Positions 23,978-34,976 of a DNA stretch of 64,000 nt are shown piece by piece. This DNA comes from Stenopsyche tienmushanensis. Taxonomy: Eukaryota; Arthropoda; Insecta; Trichoptera; Stenopsychidae. The stretch's first letter is position 1. Every line of letters begins with the position of its first letter. The stretch covers positions 1 to 64,000 of the forward strand of contig WACJ01000439.1 in the NCBI GenBank assembly GCA_008973525.1. The letters are read 5' to 3'. The position numbers and the translations under genes were made by a program. The notes under the pieces are model-generated. The model ran no database searches and was not told where the DNA came from. It saw only the letters and a list, made by a program, of their open reading frames with translations.

Positions 23978-24046
23978 ACTGAGGGATAGTTTCTATTATT
24001 TTTGAAAACTGCATAACTTCAAAATCGCATAAAAACAGTCCAGGGT
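23978..24046. repeat. MITE M fragment
   Basis: 'tttttgaaaactgcataac' and 'aatcgcataaaaacagtcca' match the inner right end of MITE M (10540-10621; 27230-27281). The left half is not found. Confidence 0.55.
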
Positions 24047-24249
24047 ACATATTTAAAATATCAAAACAAGTATTATATTGAGTTCTCTAAGTGATGAAGT
24101 AAGAAATCCAAGAGACGGAGTCTGATTCAACATCTTCAACGCTGCAACTTTCGAACGACTCTGAATTTCAGAAATTACTTTTATCCACATATTCCAAACT
24201 AAATTTGGATACAATTTATGCAATAAAAACAATTTTTAAAATCGACACA

Positions 24250-24804
24250 CATCCGGAAAATAAGTGTACTGTGACAATGACGGGCTTTGATTTTTCGTTT
24301 TTTAAGGGTTGGCCATACTGAGTGGTAGAAGGGGATCTCCTGATAAAAGCAAGCATAACAGAAACACGGTAGAATGTAAATTACGCTGTAGTATCCAGTT
24401 GGGTGAAAGATATCGGTAAGAAATCCCATCAAGAGCGAACGGCTCAATAAGGTCCGCGAGTTTCTTGCGCGACTTGAATTGGAAGGTAAGCATTTTCTGA
24501 ACTCTATTGTGTTTGGGAATAAAAAGTGATTGGCTCCTTACACGTTTGAGTCAAAAAGGCAGTCATCACAGTCACACCAATTCCCCATCTGCAAAAATAA
24601 AAAACAAAACCACAACTTCGGGCGAAAATAATTATGGCTTTATTGTTTTGGTCAAATTTCGGCATCAGGGAGAGATCATCAATGTACAACGATATTGTGA
24701 GATCCTAAAAAACTCAAAAGAAGCATTCAAAACAAAAGAAGGGAGTACTGATGAGAGGAGTTTGCTTGTTGAATTTGAAAATGAGTACACTTAATTTCGG
24801 GATA
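24250..24804 (+). mobile_element. mariner element, inverted-repeat bounded, decayed (about 555 bp)
   Basis: The left end (ATCCGGAAAATAAGTGTACT) and the reverse complement of the right end (ATCCCGAAATTAAGTGTACT) match at 17 of 20 positions and are the same termini as 16053-16752. The plus strand reads SQKGSHHSHTNSPSAKIKNK, then GEIINVQRYCEILKNSKEAF, the mariner region between the first and second catalytic residues. The GDE block has degraded and the C-terminal half is deleted. Confidence 0.78.
24507..24794 (+). pseudogene. mariner transposase central fragment, 95 codons
   Basis: An open frame inside 24250-24804. It covers the stretch that in full mariner transposases follows the first catalytic Asp (R-Q-S-x-x-W-x-H-x-x-S ... 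G-E-T-I-N-x-x-x-Y-C-x-x-L). Neither the N-terminal HTH domain nor the DNARPH block is present. The frame continues into unrelated codons before the stop next to the right inverted repeat. Confidence 0.7.
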
Positions 24805-24815
24805 TTCCTCGTACG

Positions 24816-25659
24816 TAAAATATACAGCATATTGAATTTTATAATTTAAATTATTTAGATTCATCATAATTGTTACAAAAATTGATTGGTTACTAGAATC
24901 TTATTACTTAATTGAAAAATTATAATTTTTTTCATAATGTATAATAATTTATATGAATCGTCTATATCTCCTCAATGTAAGTATGACGCCGGGTCCACAC
25001 ATGGAGCGCCAATACATGCACATCAAGCCGGAACAATTGAGCACGATTAAACCACATGCTGCTAAATGTTTCGACGCAAAAAGTAGTCTACTGAGGATAT
25101 CACATGTCGGATTGGCATAGGCCAAAGTCATACCGCACGCTGTAGGCGACTGAAAGATATCAATGGCGTTTGATCAAGTTGAATCAATGTTTGGTCAACG
25201 GATTGATACACGCTGGGGCATTGCTTCAAGAGACACGATACTCAAATGTTTGCCGGGTTCAGATACGTATCACACCCCAGCACAAACATTAGTCTGTCAG
25301 CTTATGTTACGAGTACCTGGCCCACTCATTGCCACAATGTGCAACTTCTATTTACACCGAATAAACCGCACCCTGTAATGCCCTTTACACGTGTCCGAAC
25401 AAATATAAATACTGAAATATTATTAATGCAACAGGATTTCCACAACGTCTATCGTGTCATAAGAATCCGTAGATTAATTATGAAATTGTATCCAAATATT
25501 TGGTAGAGGATTTGACCGCTGTATGCAATTAAAATAATCGTGTGCATACCGGGAGTGTTTGTGTAATATATAAAACTAGCGAGTACCTGACATGCATTGC
25601 AATGCCATACAGGCTTAATAATTGTTTGAAAAGAAACGCTGTAATATAGTTACGCGGTG
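24816..25659. other. Tract of unknown nature
   Basis: The 24990-25380 segment is less AT-rich and has overlapping frames on both strands (60-86 codons) without family resemblance. It may be an old repeat. Confidence 0.3.
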
Positions 25660-26010
25660 TATTGCTGTGGGGTATGCGTAGCGTGGACTGAGAGGTTAGG
25701 ATTCAAAAGTTTGTGTACACTCTCTCTCTCACCTCGAAGATTGACAGTCTCTTTCTCTCAACCGCATTTTGCGCGCATTCTTCTCCCTCTCTCTGTCAAA
25801 AAAACATAGCCGTCACGCTTCAAATCATCAGACCAATATGGTGCATCCGTTAAACGTCTCGTAAAACAAATTCCGTACACAAATAATGATCATGCCAACA
25901 TAAAAACCTTTTCGGATACACGCTCAATAACTCATCAAAGTTTCATCGTGATCGGATGAATAGTGTAAGAACGTGTACGTAGCAAACCCGTCGCTCCGCG
26001 ACACACATTA
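25660..26010. repeat. Possible retroposon tail with pyrimidine-rich tract
   Basis: A TCTCTCTCTC-rich stretch (25728-25800) precedes 'aaagtttcatcgtgatcgga', 'tgaatagtgtaagaacgtg' and 'acgtagcaaac'. This resembles a motif often seen near the 3' ends of insect retroposons. Only one copy in the window; class uncertain. Confidence 0.3.
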
Positions 26011-26680
26011 TTTAATCAAAAATAATAATGTCAGAAAAAGTTAATTTTAATATAAATATTGACAAAATATTACAACAGAAATCAACAACAGAATAATTCA
26101 AGGCTCAAATATTTGAGTTCTAAAGTTCTGTTCGTCGAAAATAAAAAAAGAGAATTTCTACCATTCATTGACGTTAAGAAATGCCAAGCAAATAAAATAT
26201 ACTGCTGGATATAATAAATAATTTCTTAGCAAATGTCGCATGTATACAACACATAATAAATGGCAGTCCTTGAGTATTTGTTCATTTGATGTAACAATTA
26301 ATCTAGACGAGGCGCAATTTACTAAGGAGAAGATTAGTACAAATAAAATACAAATACACACAAATTGGACGCCGCAAAAGACAAACATGGACTAAAAATA
26401 AGGCATTATAATCCAACTATAAACAGCTATCATTTATAACGGATGTAAACATTTTTACATGAAGATATGCTGGAGTAATACATGGCACACTTTAGGCGAT
26501 TAACTCGGAAAGAATCAGATTTAGTGCCAAACGTAATATTTCTTAAAAGACAGCATGTGAAAATAGTCGTATAAATCAAATTGAGTGTGTTATTAGACAT
26601 AGCGAAATCCATTGATGACTGGAATTCGATCGCAAATACGCGACTGAACTCATCAATAGGTTAAAATGAGATTTTAATTA

Positions 26681-27281
26681 CACTTGGGTTTGTTTTTATG
26701 CGATAGACACGTTCCACGGAGAATTTCATATTAAAAAATCCGCATAAAAAATACTTGAACTATATAAAAAACTGAAGGATAGGTTCCGTTATTTTTAAAA
26801 ACCGCATAACTTCAAATCAATGTGATGAAATGTAGCAAAAATCGCATAAAAAAACTTTGCGAAGATCAACTAATATTTTTTTACGCAGTTCGTGATATGG
26901 AGACATGCAATTCTCTGTTTCTTTGCTGCCATCCTCAAGCAACTCATCGACATAATTTTATTTTATTATAAAACATTATTTAAAAAGTCCAACATTGAAA
27001 ACTTTTTCCAAACTTTAGGTACAGTTAATGATTCATTCTTTGATTTCTTTAATACTTTTAAAAAGTGGAAATGATACCCTGATCTAGTGACTGAATTAAA
27101 CATGCCGTGTTGGGTGGAAGAAACACTATTTTTGCATTTGGATGTTTTAAATGTGGATGATGACTTTTATATCTTTTTTATGCGCATTCGCATAAAAAAA
27201 AAGCTCTGTGCTTTATAGAAAAATGAGGGATAGGTTTCATTATTTTTGAACTTCAAAAACGCATAAAAACAGACCCAAGTG
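26681..27281. mobile_element. TA-type MITE M (copy 2), complete, 601 bp
   Basis: The left end is CACTTGGGTTTGTTTTTATG, and the right end reverse complemented is CACTTGGGTCTGTTTTTATG, 19 of 20 identical. They are flanked by TA at 26679-26680 and 27282-27283. Inside both ends are repeated GCATAAAA blocks and 'accgcataacttcaaat'. The middle carries a 60-codon frame (26892-27074) of uncertain origin. TA duplication and TIR design fit the Tc1/mariner/pogo group, but no transposase motif was recognised. Confidence 0.85.
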
Positions 27282-27283
27282 TA

Positions 27284-28029
27284 TTTTAACTCCCTCATAT
27301 TTCGAATTTTATTTACATTTGCAAGAGGCAATTTATCAAAATTAAGACGAAACACATCCCGATTTCAAAAATATGTTTCGCAATAAATGTAACATTATGA
27401 TATATAAATGTGAAGAAGTCGTATGATTATAGATCGAATATTCAATATTACTCGCTTATTTATACAATACATTGTTTTACTACCCTTAATATATTACAGC
27501 GCGTGTTCCAGTCTGCCATGAACAATATCACAAGGTCCCGAACGAACTTTTAATTCCGCCGGAGTTATCGGGATTAGATTAGGCAACACAACTATTGAAA
27601 AAGCCTAAAGAGGGCCTGGAAGCGTAGGTCCTGGATACGATTACTGGTTGAAAGTCGATTTACAAGGAAAGGGTAATATTTCACTACCGTCTTGACACCT
27701 GAATTACTATCAAGAGCGATTTTGCGGCTAGGCGACTGTAAATCGTGCCCCGCCTGAGGCAAACTACCCTAAATCGTGGCACCCCCGAATTTGTGGTCCA
27801 TTGGACATAAATTGTTGAGAAATAAGACAATGGGAACACAGAAATTTTCCCTGCTGGGCGTCGATTTAAAATGATCGGAATACTCAATGGCGTCTCTGTT
27901 GATATAACACAAAGCACGCGGGCGAAACACGGCTTGCATGTGACGTGGGTGTTAAATTCATTTTTTTCACGTGTACAATTTATGTATTTATTATTGAACA
28001 AAGTCAGTGACATCAAAGTTTTAAGTCTT
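27284..28029. other. Unique tract, nothing recognised
   Basis: A 110-codon minus frame (27684-28016) in a patch with average GC has no recognised motif. Confidence 0.35.
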
Positions 28030-28200
28030 TGTGTAATATATTATATAATTAAAGTAGGTGAGCTACTGGTCTAGTGGCGGCGCGGTACATGCGCGTAGTC
28101 ATGCTATGATATGTGCGAAGGACACGGAAACACCAAGAACGATTCTCCCTCACTTTCTAACAAATTGTCGGTTGGAGTTTCATTTTTCGTGACGTTTAAG
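28030..28200 (-). repeat. Repeat O copy
   Basis: Same order as 4110-4300 plus 5306-5400 but uninterrupted: 'gtgtaatatattatat', a 'catgcgcgta' block, 'cgattctccctcactttc', 'ttggagtttcatttttcgtgacgtt'. It serves as the empty-site reference for the hAT insertion at 4301. Confidence 0.6.
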
Positions 28201-28641
28201 TCAAGTCCGCGCATATAAAAATTTCAATTAAAAATAAAACTTACCCTTAATTACATCATGTGCCGCATTGAATGTTTGGAGCTTACCTGTAAAAATAGAA
28301 AAAAATACATTAAATCAAACGATAATCGTATTTATTTATTGCATATAGTATAGAATTGAAATAATGCTTAAATTACTGATATGAATATAACGAAAATTAT
28401 GGATATACCACATGGACGTACAGTGCCGGTTATAAGAGAACGGAAACGCCAGACGTACTCGTCTAACCGGATCCGTTTCCGGCTGGGGATTATTAAATTT
28501 TATTTATTACCAAAGTCTTTTGTTAATTTCATAAAATAGCTTTTCTTTATATGAACTATCACGTATCATAAAATGAGACATCTACTTTGTACAATATAAA
28601 AATATTCTTATAGACGTATTTCAAGAACAGTTAAAATCAAT

Positions 28642-28821
28642 CCCTTAAAGAGGTAAGACACAGTGTTGTGTTCGAATTTCAGTGATTCAGAAAAGGCATC
28701 TACTATATTATTAGTCGATAAATTTGGGTTAACGATCTATATAATCGTACGATGTACGCAATATACTCTTTCCGATTCACTGAAATTGGGACACAACTCT
28801 GTGTTTAACTTCCATAAGGGG
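28642..28821. mobile_element. Short TTAA MITE, 180 bp, long inverted repeats
   Basis: The left end is CCCTTAAAGAGGTAAGACAC, and the right end reverse complemented is CCCCTTATGGAAGTTAAACA. Both are followed by matching ACAG/AG TTGTGT ... AATTTCAGTGA arms of about 45 bp. TTAA sits at the right flank (28822-28825). The centre carries the family B block 'ttagtcgataaatttgggt'. It is a compact derivative of family B. Confidence 0.7.
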
Positions 28822-29232
28822 TTAATATAATTTCATTCATTTTAAGAATTTTTTTAAGCAACCACAAATTCTTTTCAAAATTTTTAAAGCAACACAAAAA
28901 AAGATTCAAAAATTTTCGTCCAAAATTCCAAGATAATGAAAATGCATTTTTTTATATTCAAACCCGAATTTTCGAGATAAAAAACCGGTTTTAAAATATC
29001 ACATCTTTTGCCTGAAAACCGGGTTTTCAAAACCAGTGTTTGGAAACCGACAAGCCCTACTCATTACTTAAAAAGTTAATGAGAAAGTGAGCGTTCTATA
29101 TAAATTTCATTGCTTGGAAAAAACGCATATGAGAAGTCCTATATTAAATATTGCCCTTAAATAGAAGAATCTTCCATTTTATAAACATATTAATAGCTCC
29201 AAGTATTTTTCGAAGTTTTGCCCGTTCTTTAT

Positions 29233-29742
29233 CCCCTTAAGGAGTACTATCCCAGCGTCTGGGACCCCCACTTTACTATTCAGAAAGAGCACTCTTGTAC
29301 ATTGAGCTCGGAGACAGACAGATACAGAAAGAGAGTGTAGCGCAATTCGGGAGACAGAGACGGAGTGCTTCCCCGCATACATCGCACGATTGTATAGATC
29401 GTTAGCCCAAATTTATCGACTAATAATTATTATTTCGATTTCAAGTGTGTTATTTGTTTACGCAAAGAAATGGCCGAATGTTTATTTGTTCGTCGCTGCT
29501 TGTTGAATTAGTCTTTGTCCAATTATCATTTCCTTCTAAAGCAGGAGCAAATTAATCGATTTTTTGTGTATTGTTTATGTAAAAAATTACGTGGTCTTGT
29601 ATGCTATCAACTGTGTTTATTTACGATTGCTTTGAATTGAAGATTGTCTTACGCCGATAGGAGCTGACAGAAAGTAATCGGTGTAAAGCGATTATGGCAT
29701 CAACGACTTCATCGATTTTAAATTTCTTCACTCCTCAAAAGG
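29233..29742 (+). mobile_element. piggyBac-like TTAA MITE, family B, 510 bp
   Basis: Starts CCCCTTAAGGAGTACTATCC and ends CACTCCTCAAAAGG followed by TTAA (29743-29746). The left four bases are TTTA, one step from TTAA. It carries the whole family B landmark series with a 90-bp central deletion relative to 12743-13288. The near-symmetric ends (CCC-TTxxGGAGT) support one TIR consensus for the family. Confidence 0.75.
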
Positions 29743-29744
29743 TT

Positions 29745-29910
29745 AAAGCTTTTTAGGGTAAAATTTTAGGATTAACTCTCAAAATTTTGGGACATATCCG
29801 TCATTTTCCATTGAGGTTTGCTTAACATTCACAATGCGGATATATCCGTCATACCCACTTTGCATGGACTTTGTTCTTGACGGATATATACGTCATATCC
29901 ACTTAAAGGG
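29745..29910. mobile_element. TTAA MITE, family C
   Basis: Abuts the family B copy. It carries CATATCCGTCATTTTCCATT, 'gcggatatatccgtcatacc' and 'gacggatatatacgtcat', ending CCACTTAAAGGG followed by TTAA (29911-29914). It matches 41527-41819 over about 130 bp. Confidence 0.6.
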
Positions 29911-29914
29911 TTAA

Positions 29915-30950
29915 ATAACATATTTTTCACAATTTTTTACATTGACGATGGAACGTATTTATGGATCGACCAACAAAATAGCTGCACTAAATATCGCTTT
30001 TTGGGCATTTTAATAGTATTTAATTTATAAAAGATTTTATTAAAAGTAATAAAATCGATTTAGCATAAAATGTCACAGACACAATATACATGTAAAAAAT
30101 AATACACAATGTAATTAAAAATAATATTGCCCCTTTGTGACGTCAGTGCATACTTGATCCAGGAAGGGGGATCGTTTTTTGCCCGAGAACTTGACTCCCC
30201 TGTCACGAGCTCATGATAAATATGTTGCCAGTCAAAGTGTCAAATATTTGCAAAATAATTTGTAGGCTAGGGACGTGTCGTATAGCGTGAAAAAATCGAA
30301 GCGAGAAAATACTTCCCCCAAATTGACATTTTACATCAAGCCGCGTCCGAATCTCCAGATTCCGGAAGCAAGCCGGAAATAGACAATTGCCGAATTAAAT
30401 CACGCCTCTTTTCACCTCAGCCGGGCATTTATGTCTAGCTGTCGAAAGGGCGGTTCCAAGTTCGGCACGAGTTGGACGTGTTTCGCGTAAGCGCTAATGC
30501 GACGCTCTAAGAGTGTATAAAAGTGAAGGAAGTTAAAGCCTTTCATTTAAAACAAACACATCCCGACCATTAATTATACCCAGGTGCAAGGGGTTGAAAC
30601 GCTGGTCTGAGTTGCGGGGGGCAAATTAGTGGTAGCCACCTCTGCAGCCGACCCAACAACAGGATGGACAGGCACCGTAGGCCACCGGTGAAACGAGCCG
30701 TTATATATGTAAATAAGGAAAGTTTGCTGCTGAAATGCCAAGGCGGTGTGCCATAATAATTAAATTAATCAATAAAATCAAGTTTGGAACATTCACCCTC
30801 ATAACCCTCCAAATGGTTATTAACAATCATCCGGGTCACGATGCGAAACTAATTTTGCAACTGCCATCATCAAAGACATCACACTGCGTATATTTATTAT
30901 TTTTAATAACGTGCCTACTGAATTCTTACATATTTTTACAAAACAAAATA
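29915..30950. other. Unique tract with GC patch 30240-30700
   Basis: The patch contains a TATA-like 'gtgtataaaagtg' near 30515 and no long frame apart from a 95-codon one (30735-31022) that runs into a MITE. No gene recognised. Confidence 0.35.
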
Positions 30951-31756
30951 CACTTAGACCTTTTTTTGTGCGGTGGATATGACTTATATAGGAAAAGTGA
31001 AGATGCGTTCCATGAATTTTAAAAACCGCATAACTTTAAAACAGCTATATAAAGTATATCCAAAATCGCATAAAAAAAAACTGTGTAGATTTTCTCTCTC
31101 CAGTAATATAATTCATAATTAGTAAAGATGTCACTATAGTCCCTAACTAAAAAAATAAATAAATCACTAAATGGCGACTGTTTAAAAAAAAAATCAGTCA
31201 AGTCATTTTTTGGCCTTATTTTGTCACAGTTTAATTTTTTTTAAAATGGATTAAAGTTAAAAATAAATTTGGACATAAATCTGGTAGGAATAATAGAGGA
31301 TTATATAGAAAAGATTCATGCCCATTTTGAAGTAAATTAATTAATTAAAGCTTGAGATATGATGTCAACCGTGTTGAGTCAAAGTTGTTTCGAGAAAAAC
31401 GCGTTAAAATAATTTATTATGGTAGGTCCGGCCAAGTTGCCGCCTCACTAAAATAGCTATAACTCCGTATTTGAAGTATTTGAAATTTAGGAAATTCTTT
31501 TGGAGAATGTATTTTTAAATTAGAAATTATAAAGAAAGGGCATAATTCAGAGATTGCAGATGTAATATGATTTACACAGTTCCAAATTATTTTTGTTTCC
31601 AAATTTCGGTTAGTGTTGATGATTTATTTCCTATTTTATCCAAAATATCTCGATACTTACTCTATATGAAATTAAAATAAAGAAAAAAATTGTTTAAAAA
31701 AAAACGCATAACTTCGAAATCGCACAAAAAAAGTCGCACAAAAAGAGGTTTAAGTG
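30951..31756. mobile_element. TA-type MITE M (copy 3), 806 bp
   Basis: The left end CACTTAGACCTTTTTTTGTG and right end (reverse complemented) CACTTAAACCTCTTTTTGTG match at 18 of 20. They are flanked by TA at 30949-30950 and 31757-31758. Inner motifs are 'accgcataactttaaaac', 'aaaatcgcataaaaaaa' and 'cgcataacttcgaaatcgca'. It is longer than the other copies, with a centre unlike theirs and no recognised frame. Confidence 0.8.
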
Positions 31757-31758
31757 TA

Positions 31759-32097
31759 TCTGTAAATTTTGAGATTTTTTGTTTCAGCTCAGTTTGTGTC
31801 CAGACGCAGTGATAGAAGCGTCTTTTTAAAGCGTTTTTTTTTAAGAACTATTGTTAAATATTATTTTTATGTAACAGATTCCCAAACCCGGAACTAACAA
31901 AGTCTACATCAAATATGTTTAAGATAGTTTGCGACTGAAAGTTAAGTCATTTTAAAACGCAGTTATTAAATTTTACTTCATTTCGATGAATGTTCCGACG
32001 GACACACATACAACAATAAGTCCAACAGACGGACATACGATGCAATATTATATGTTTATAAACTTCGTTTAATGTGATAGATATATAAATATCATTA
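31759..32097. other. AT-rich tract, nothing recognised
   Basis: No frames, exons or repeats recognised. Confidence 0.4.
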
Positions 32098-32678
32098 TTA
32101 GGTTGAGTCAAAAATAATTGCCGGTAAAAATAAACCGTTGTAATTATTCGGTTTTACCCTTGATGAGTCATCTGTATTGGTGAGTATTGGGTATCATTAG
32201 ATAAGTATGAGGTCTCATGAGTCTTTCGACAACTGTTAACCAATAGTGCAATTCAAAAAAGCGCCATTTTCTCGCCAGTCGGAAAAATGTCATACTGTTA
32301 CACGATAATGCAAAACCGCATACAGCAAAGTTGACGCAGCAAAAAAATCTGGAACATGGGTGATCTATTTTACCATATCTCTTATACTCATCGGATTTTG
32401 CCCCAACCGATTACCACCTATTCTGTTCTTTGCAGATTTTTTTAAATGGGAAAAAAAAAAACAAAAATGATGTTAAAGTGAATCACGCTATCAATTTTTT
32501 TTTCATCTAAACCTACTAAATTTTATGAAGAGGGTATTGATAAGTTACCAGTAAAATGGAAAAAAGTTATCACTATTAAATGGTGAATATGTAATAGAGT
32601 AATATTGCTTCATTGTTCTGTTAAAGCTAAGTAAATTTTTGAAAAAAAAGTATCGGCAATTATTTATGACTCACCTGA
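32098..32678 (+). mobile_element. mariner element, TA-flanked, 581 bp deletion derivative
   Basis: The left end TTAGGTTGAGTCAAAAATAA and right end (reverse complemented) TCAGGTGAGTCATAAATAAT share TIR identity, bounded by TA (32096-32097; 32679-32680). The plus strand reads RKNVILLHDNAKPHTAKLTQ, then SSDFAPTDYHLFCSLQ after a stop codon, so the second and third catalytic Asp regions survive. The N-terminal HTH domain and first catalytic Asp are deleted. Same family as 21482-22244. Confidence 0.87.
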
Positions 32679-32680
32679 TA

Positions 32681-33559
32681 TTACCATTAAAAATACTATT
32701 TTTTTTCAGGATTTAATATAAACATTTATGTTTTCTTCGTTCGTAAATAAGTACCTAATAAATTGAATGAAAAAAAATAGTTTGGAAGTACTTAGAATGT
32801 AAATCTGTAAAGCAGATGATGTATAATCGGCGATCAAATTGAAAATAGCCCTCACAAGTCCTCCAAATTGTATTAAAAGTCTGCAAAGGTGAAACGAAAT
32901 GAAATGTCAAAACGAGGATGAAATAAAAGAAAAGTGGATCCGATGCGGCGTTTAATTTAAATATAAAAGACACCTGAGAACACGAAGATCAAATTGCTTT
33001 TGCAAGTATTTACTGGATGCAGACAGCACTTCACACTAACGCCAGGAATTTCTAATCGAAGGGAAACTTTGCAACACAAGTGCAACATCAGACTGGGAGA
33101 CAATATCGCAGCCTCCGTCCGACTCTTATAAATGTACGCCGAGAGCACACTGTGAAATCGGAAATAAAATGCGGAAGTGGAGAATGCATACTAAAAAGAA
33201 CGCGAACATGTTTCAAAAGCCTTTTACCCTCTGTCGTGATCAAACTAAACTTATTTCGTCTTCAATGCGATAAATTAAAGCACGTTCGAAGCACAATAGC
33301 AGTCGTTCGCCTTTATTTTCAACGGGGGTAACAGGAAGTATTGCGACATTTATAAACAAATATATAATTCAAATACTGGATGCATAACAAATTTCAGGCG
33401 ATTGATAATAATTCGATACCAAATAATCAAATTAGGTAAAAGTCGATTAATATAAATGTTGTGTTTGGAAGGTGTCTTTAGACACAGTGCAAGCCATCGA
33501 TAGTGTACAATATTATAGACACTCTTTGAAGAGGTGTGAATCCATAGGCATGGCAAATT
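32681..33559. other. Unique tract, nothing recognised
   Basis: Short frames (63-83 codons) on both strands around 32957-33331 without family resemblance. Confidence 0.35.
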
Positions 33560-33720
33560 GGGCTGAATGAGACGAAAAGTTAAACTCCAAGCGGCAGTAA
33601 GTCGAAAAGAGAAAGATAATCGTTATTAATCTTCTAGTCGTATACGCATGCAACTAGTAGCACTTTTTATATATTACACAAACATAGCTTATTTTAAGCT
33701 AACAATTTCTATTGCGGGAA
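33560..33720 (+). repeat. Repeat O copy
   Basis: 'gaaaagttaaactccaagcg', 'gagaaagataatcgt', 'gcaactagtagcacttttta' and 'ttttaagctaacaattt' follow the order of 36270-36545 and 50490-50890. Confidence 0.55.
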
Positions 33721-34050
33721 AAGTAAAAAGAGATAAAGACAAGTAGAAAGCAAATAAGTCACGAATAAAAATAATAAAAAACGATGCATAAAATCAATTT
33801 TCCCAAGGAGGTAAGAAGTTTCACTACTACTGTGCAAAACAACTCGCACGATTTTTTAAAGTACTTTACGTAAGTAAACTTTATTGGAGACTTTCAAAGA
33901 GAAATAAATTTCCTATTGAGTTATACATTTGAATGAATTAAAATTATTTGAATAGGAATTTATAGGCGCAAGAGGATTTATAATGGCAAAATTATTGTTG
34001 CAAATTAGTCACTCATAAGGGATGTCACCTGAATTTATTAATGTCTAATT
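33721..34050. other. AT-rich tract, nothing recognised
   Basis: No frames, exons or repeat copies recognised. Confidence 0.4.
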
Positions 34051-34087
34051 ATTTAGTTTTTTTGAGCGCACCTCTGTAAATACGTTC

Positions 34088-34155
34088 TTTTGCTCGTCCC
34101 TAGACAAAGAAATCCAGTGGTGTCAGGTCTGAGGACCGTGAGAGCCATGGAATAA
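34088..34155 (-). pseudogene. Tc1/mariner-type transposase remnant
   Basis: The minus strand reads PWLSRSSDLTPLDFFV, then a stop, then GRAKE, the block around the third catalytic residue. It is closely related to 2136-2440. The matching flank ('gacatccctggcacttagga', 34455-34474) reappears beyond the hAT fragment at 34164-34375, so the hAT fragment probably sits inside this older element. Confidence 0.6.
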
Positions 34156-34163
34156 GGTACATC

Positions 34164-34375
34164 TAGGGAATCCAATCCCGAGCCAAAATTTCGATCCCGG
34201 GATTTCGGGATTTTATTAGACAATCCCGGGACCAGTCCCGAGATCCCGGGATTGGGATTTTTAATATTTTAAGAAATTACATTGACAAATTTGATCAAAA
34301 ATTACTAATAAGTCCATTTGTTCAATATTAAAAACCATTTGAAGGCCAAATAATTTTATATTAATATAATAATTT
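34164..34375. mobile_element. hAT left-end fragment, third copy
   Basis: TAGGGAATCCAATCCCGAG begins at 34164 and matches 4301-4500 closely, including the ATCCCGGGAT subterminal repeats. Homology ends near 34375 without the transposase remnant or the right terminus. The preceding eight bases (ggtacatc) have no visible partner, as expected if the right end is lost. Confidence 0.8.
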
Positions 34376-34639
34376 AATATGACTACAGATTTAAACAACG
34401 ATTTAAAGGTGAATTTTTGGGTGTTTTTTCAAAATTTTGAAAAAAAAGATCTATTTTGACATCCCTGGCACTTAGGACATAGGGACTATGTGAGAAACGT
34501 AGCAAATTATCTCCTTAATTCCCAAAAAAAAAAATTGTCGATCCATATGCAAATCTCCCTGTATATTTATTCGATTTGGAAGCAACATTAAAATAGATAT
34601 TCGTTTTAATATATTTTATGTGGTGTAAAACTTCTCCAG

Positions 34640-34976
34640 CCAAAATGTGAATAAGACATTTCTCAAGTTGGGTCACAAATTGAAGACGTCGTCTAAAGGG
34701 CTGCAGATCCTAAATGCTGAATACAGTCCAAAACTAGTGGATAGCCAGTCAAGTGCGGTCAGTTTTGAAACGATGCATATATTGTTAAGTTTTCAATATA
34801 AGCTCCTTGTGGATAGAGAGGACATCGGGACGACTCCTGAAGCATTGCATTGGTTTGCAGAGTCTACAATTAAATCGAAGGAATGGAAATGGTTAGAATA
34901 TCAATTAGGGGAGATACGAAATGTACCGTTGGAAGTGGATACAAAAATATCAGATTATTTTACTAAATTTAAATAA
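34640..34976 (+). other. 109-codon open frame after an acceptor-like site; possible exon
   Basis: 'taaaacttctccag' resembles a 3' splice site (AG at 34638-34639). The frame then runs QNVNKTFLKLGHKLKTSSKG ... EWKWLEYQLGEIR ... DYFTKFK and stops at 34974-34976. Amino-acid composition looks protein-like (no low complexity, charged/aromatic mix). No ATG precedes the frame, so it would need to be a terminal exon or a decayed pseudogene. No family recognised. The neighbours are transposon fragments, so a transposon origin is possible. Confidence 0.3.

Noticed and set aside
30505..30540. TATA-like 'gtgtataaaagtg' in a GC patch, possible promoter
   Set aside because: AT-rich DNA produces such matches often, and no transcript structure or frame lies downstream.
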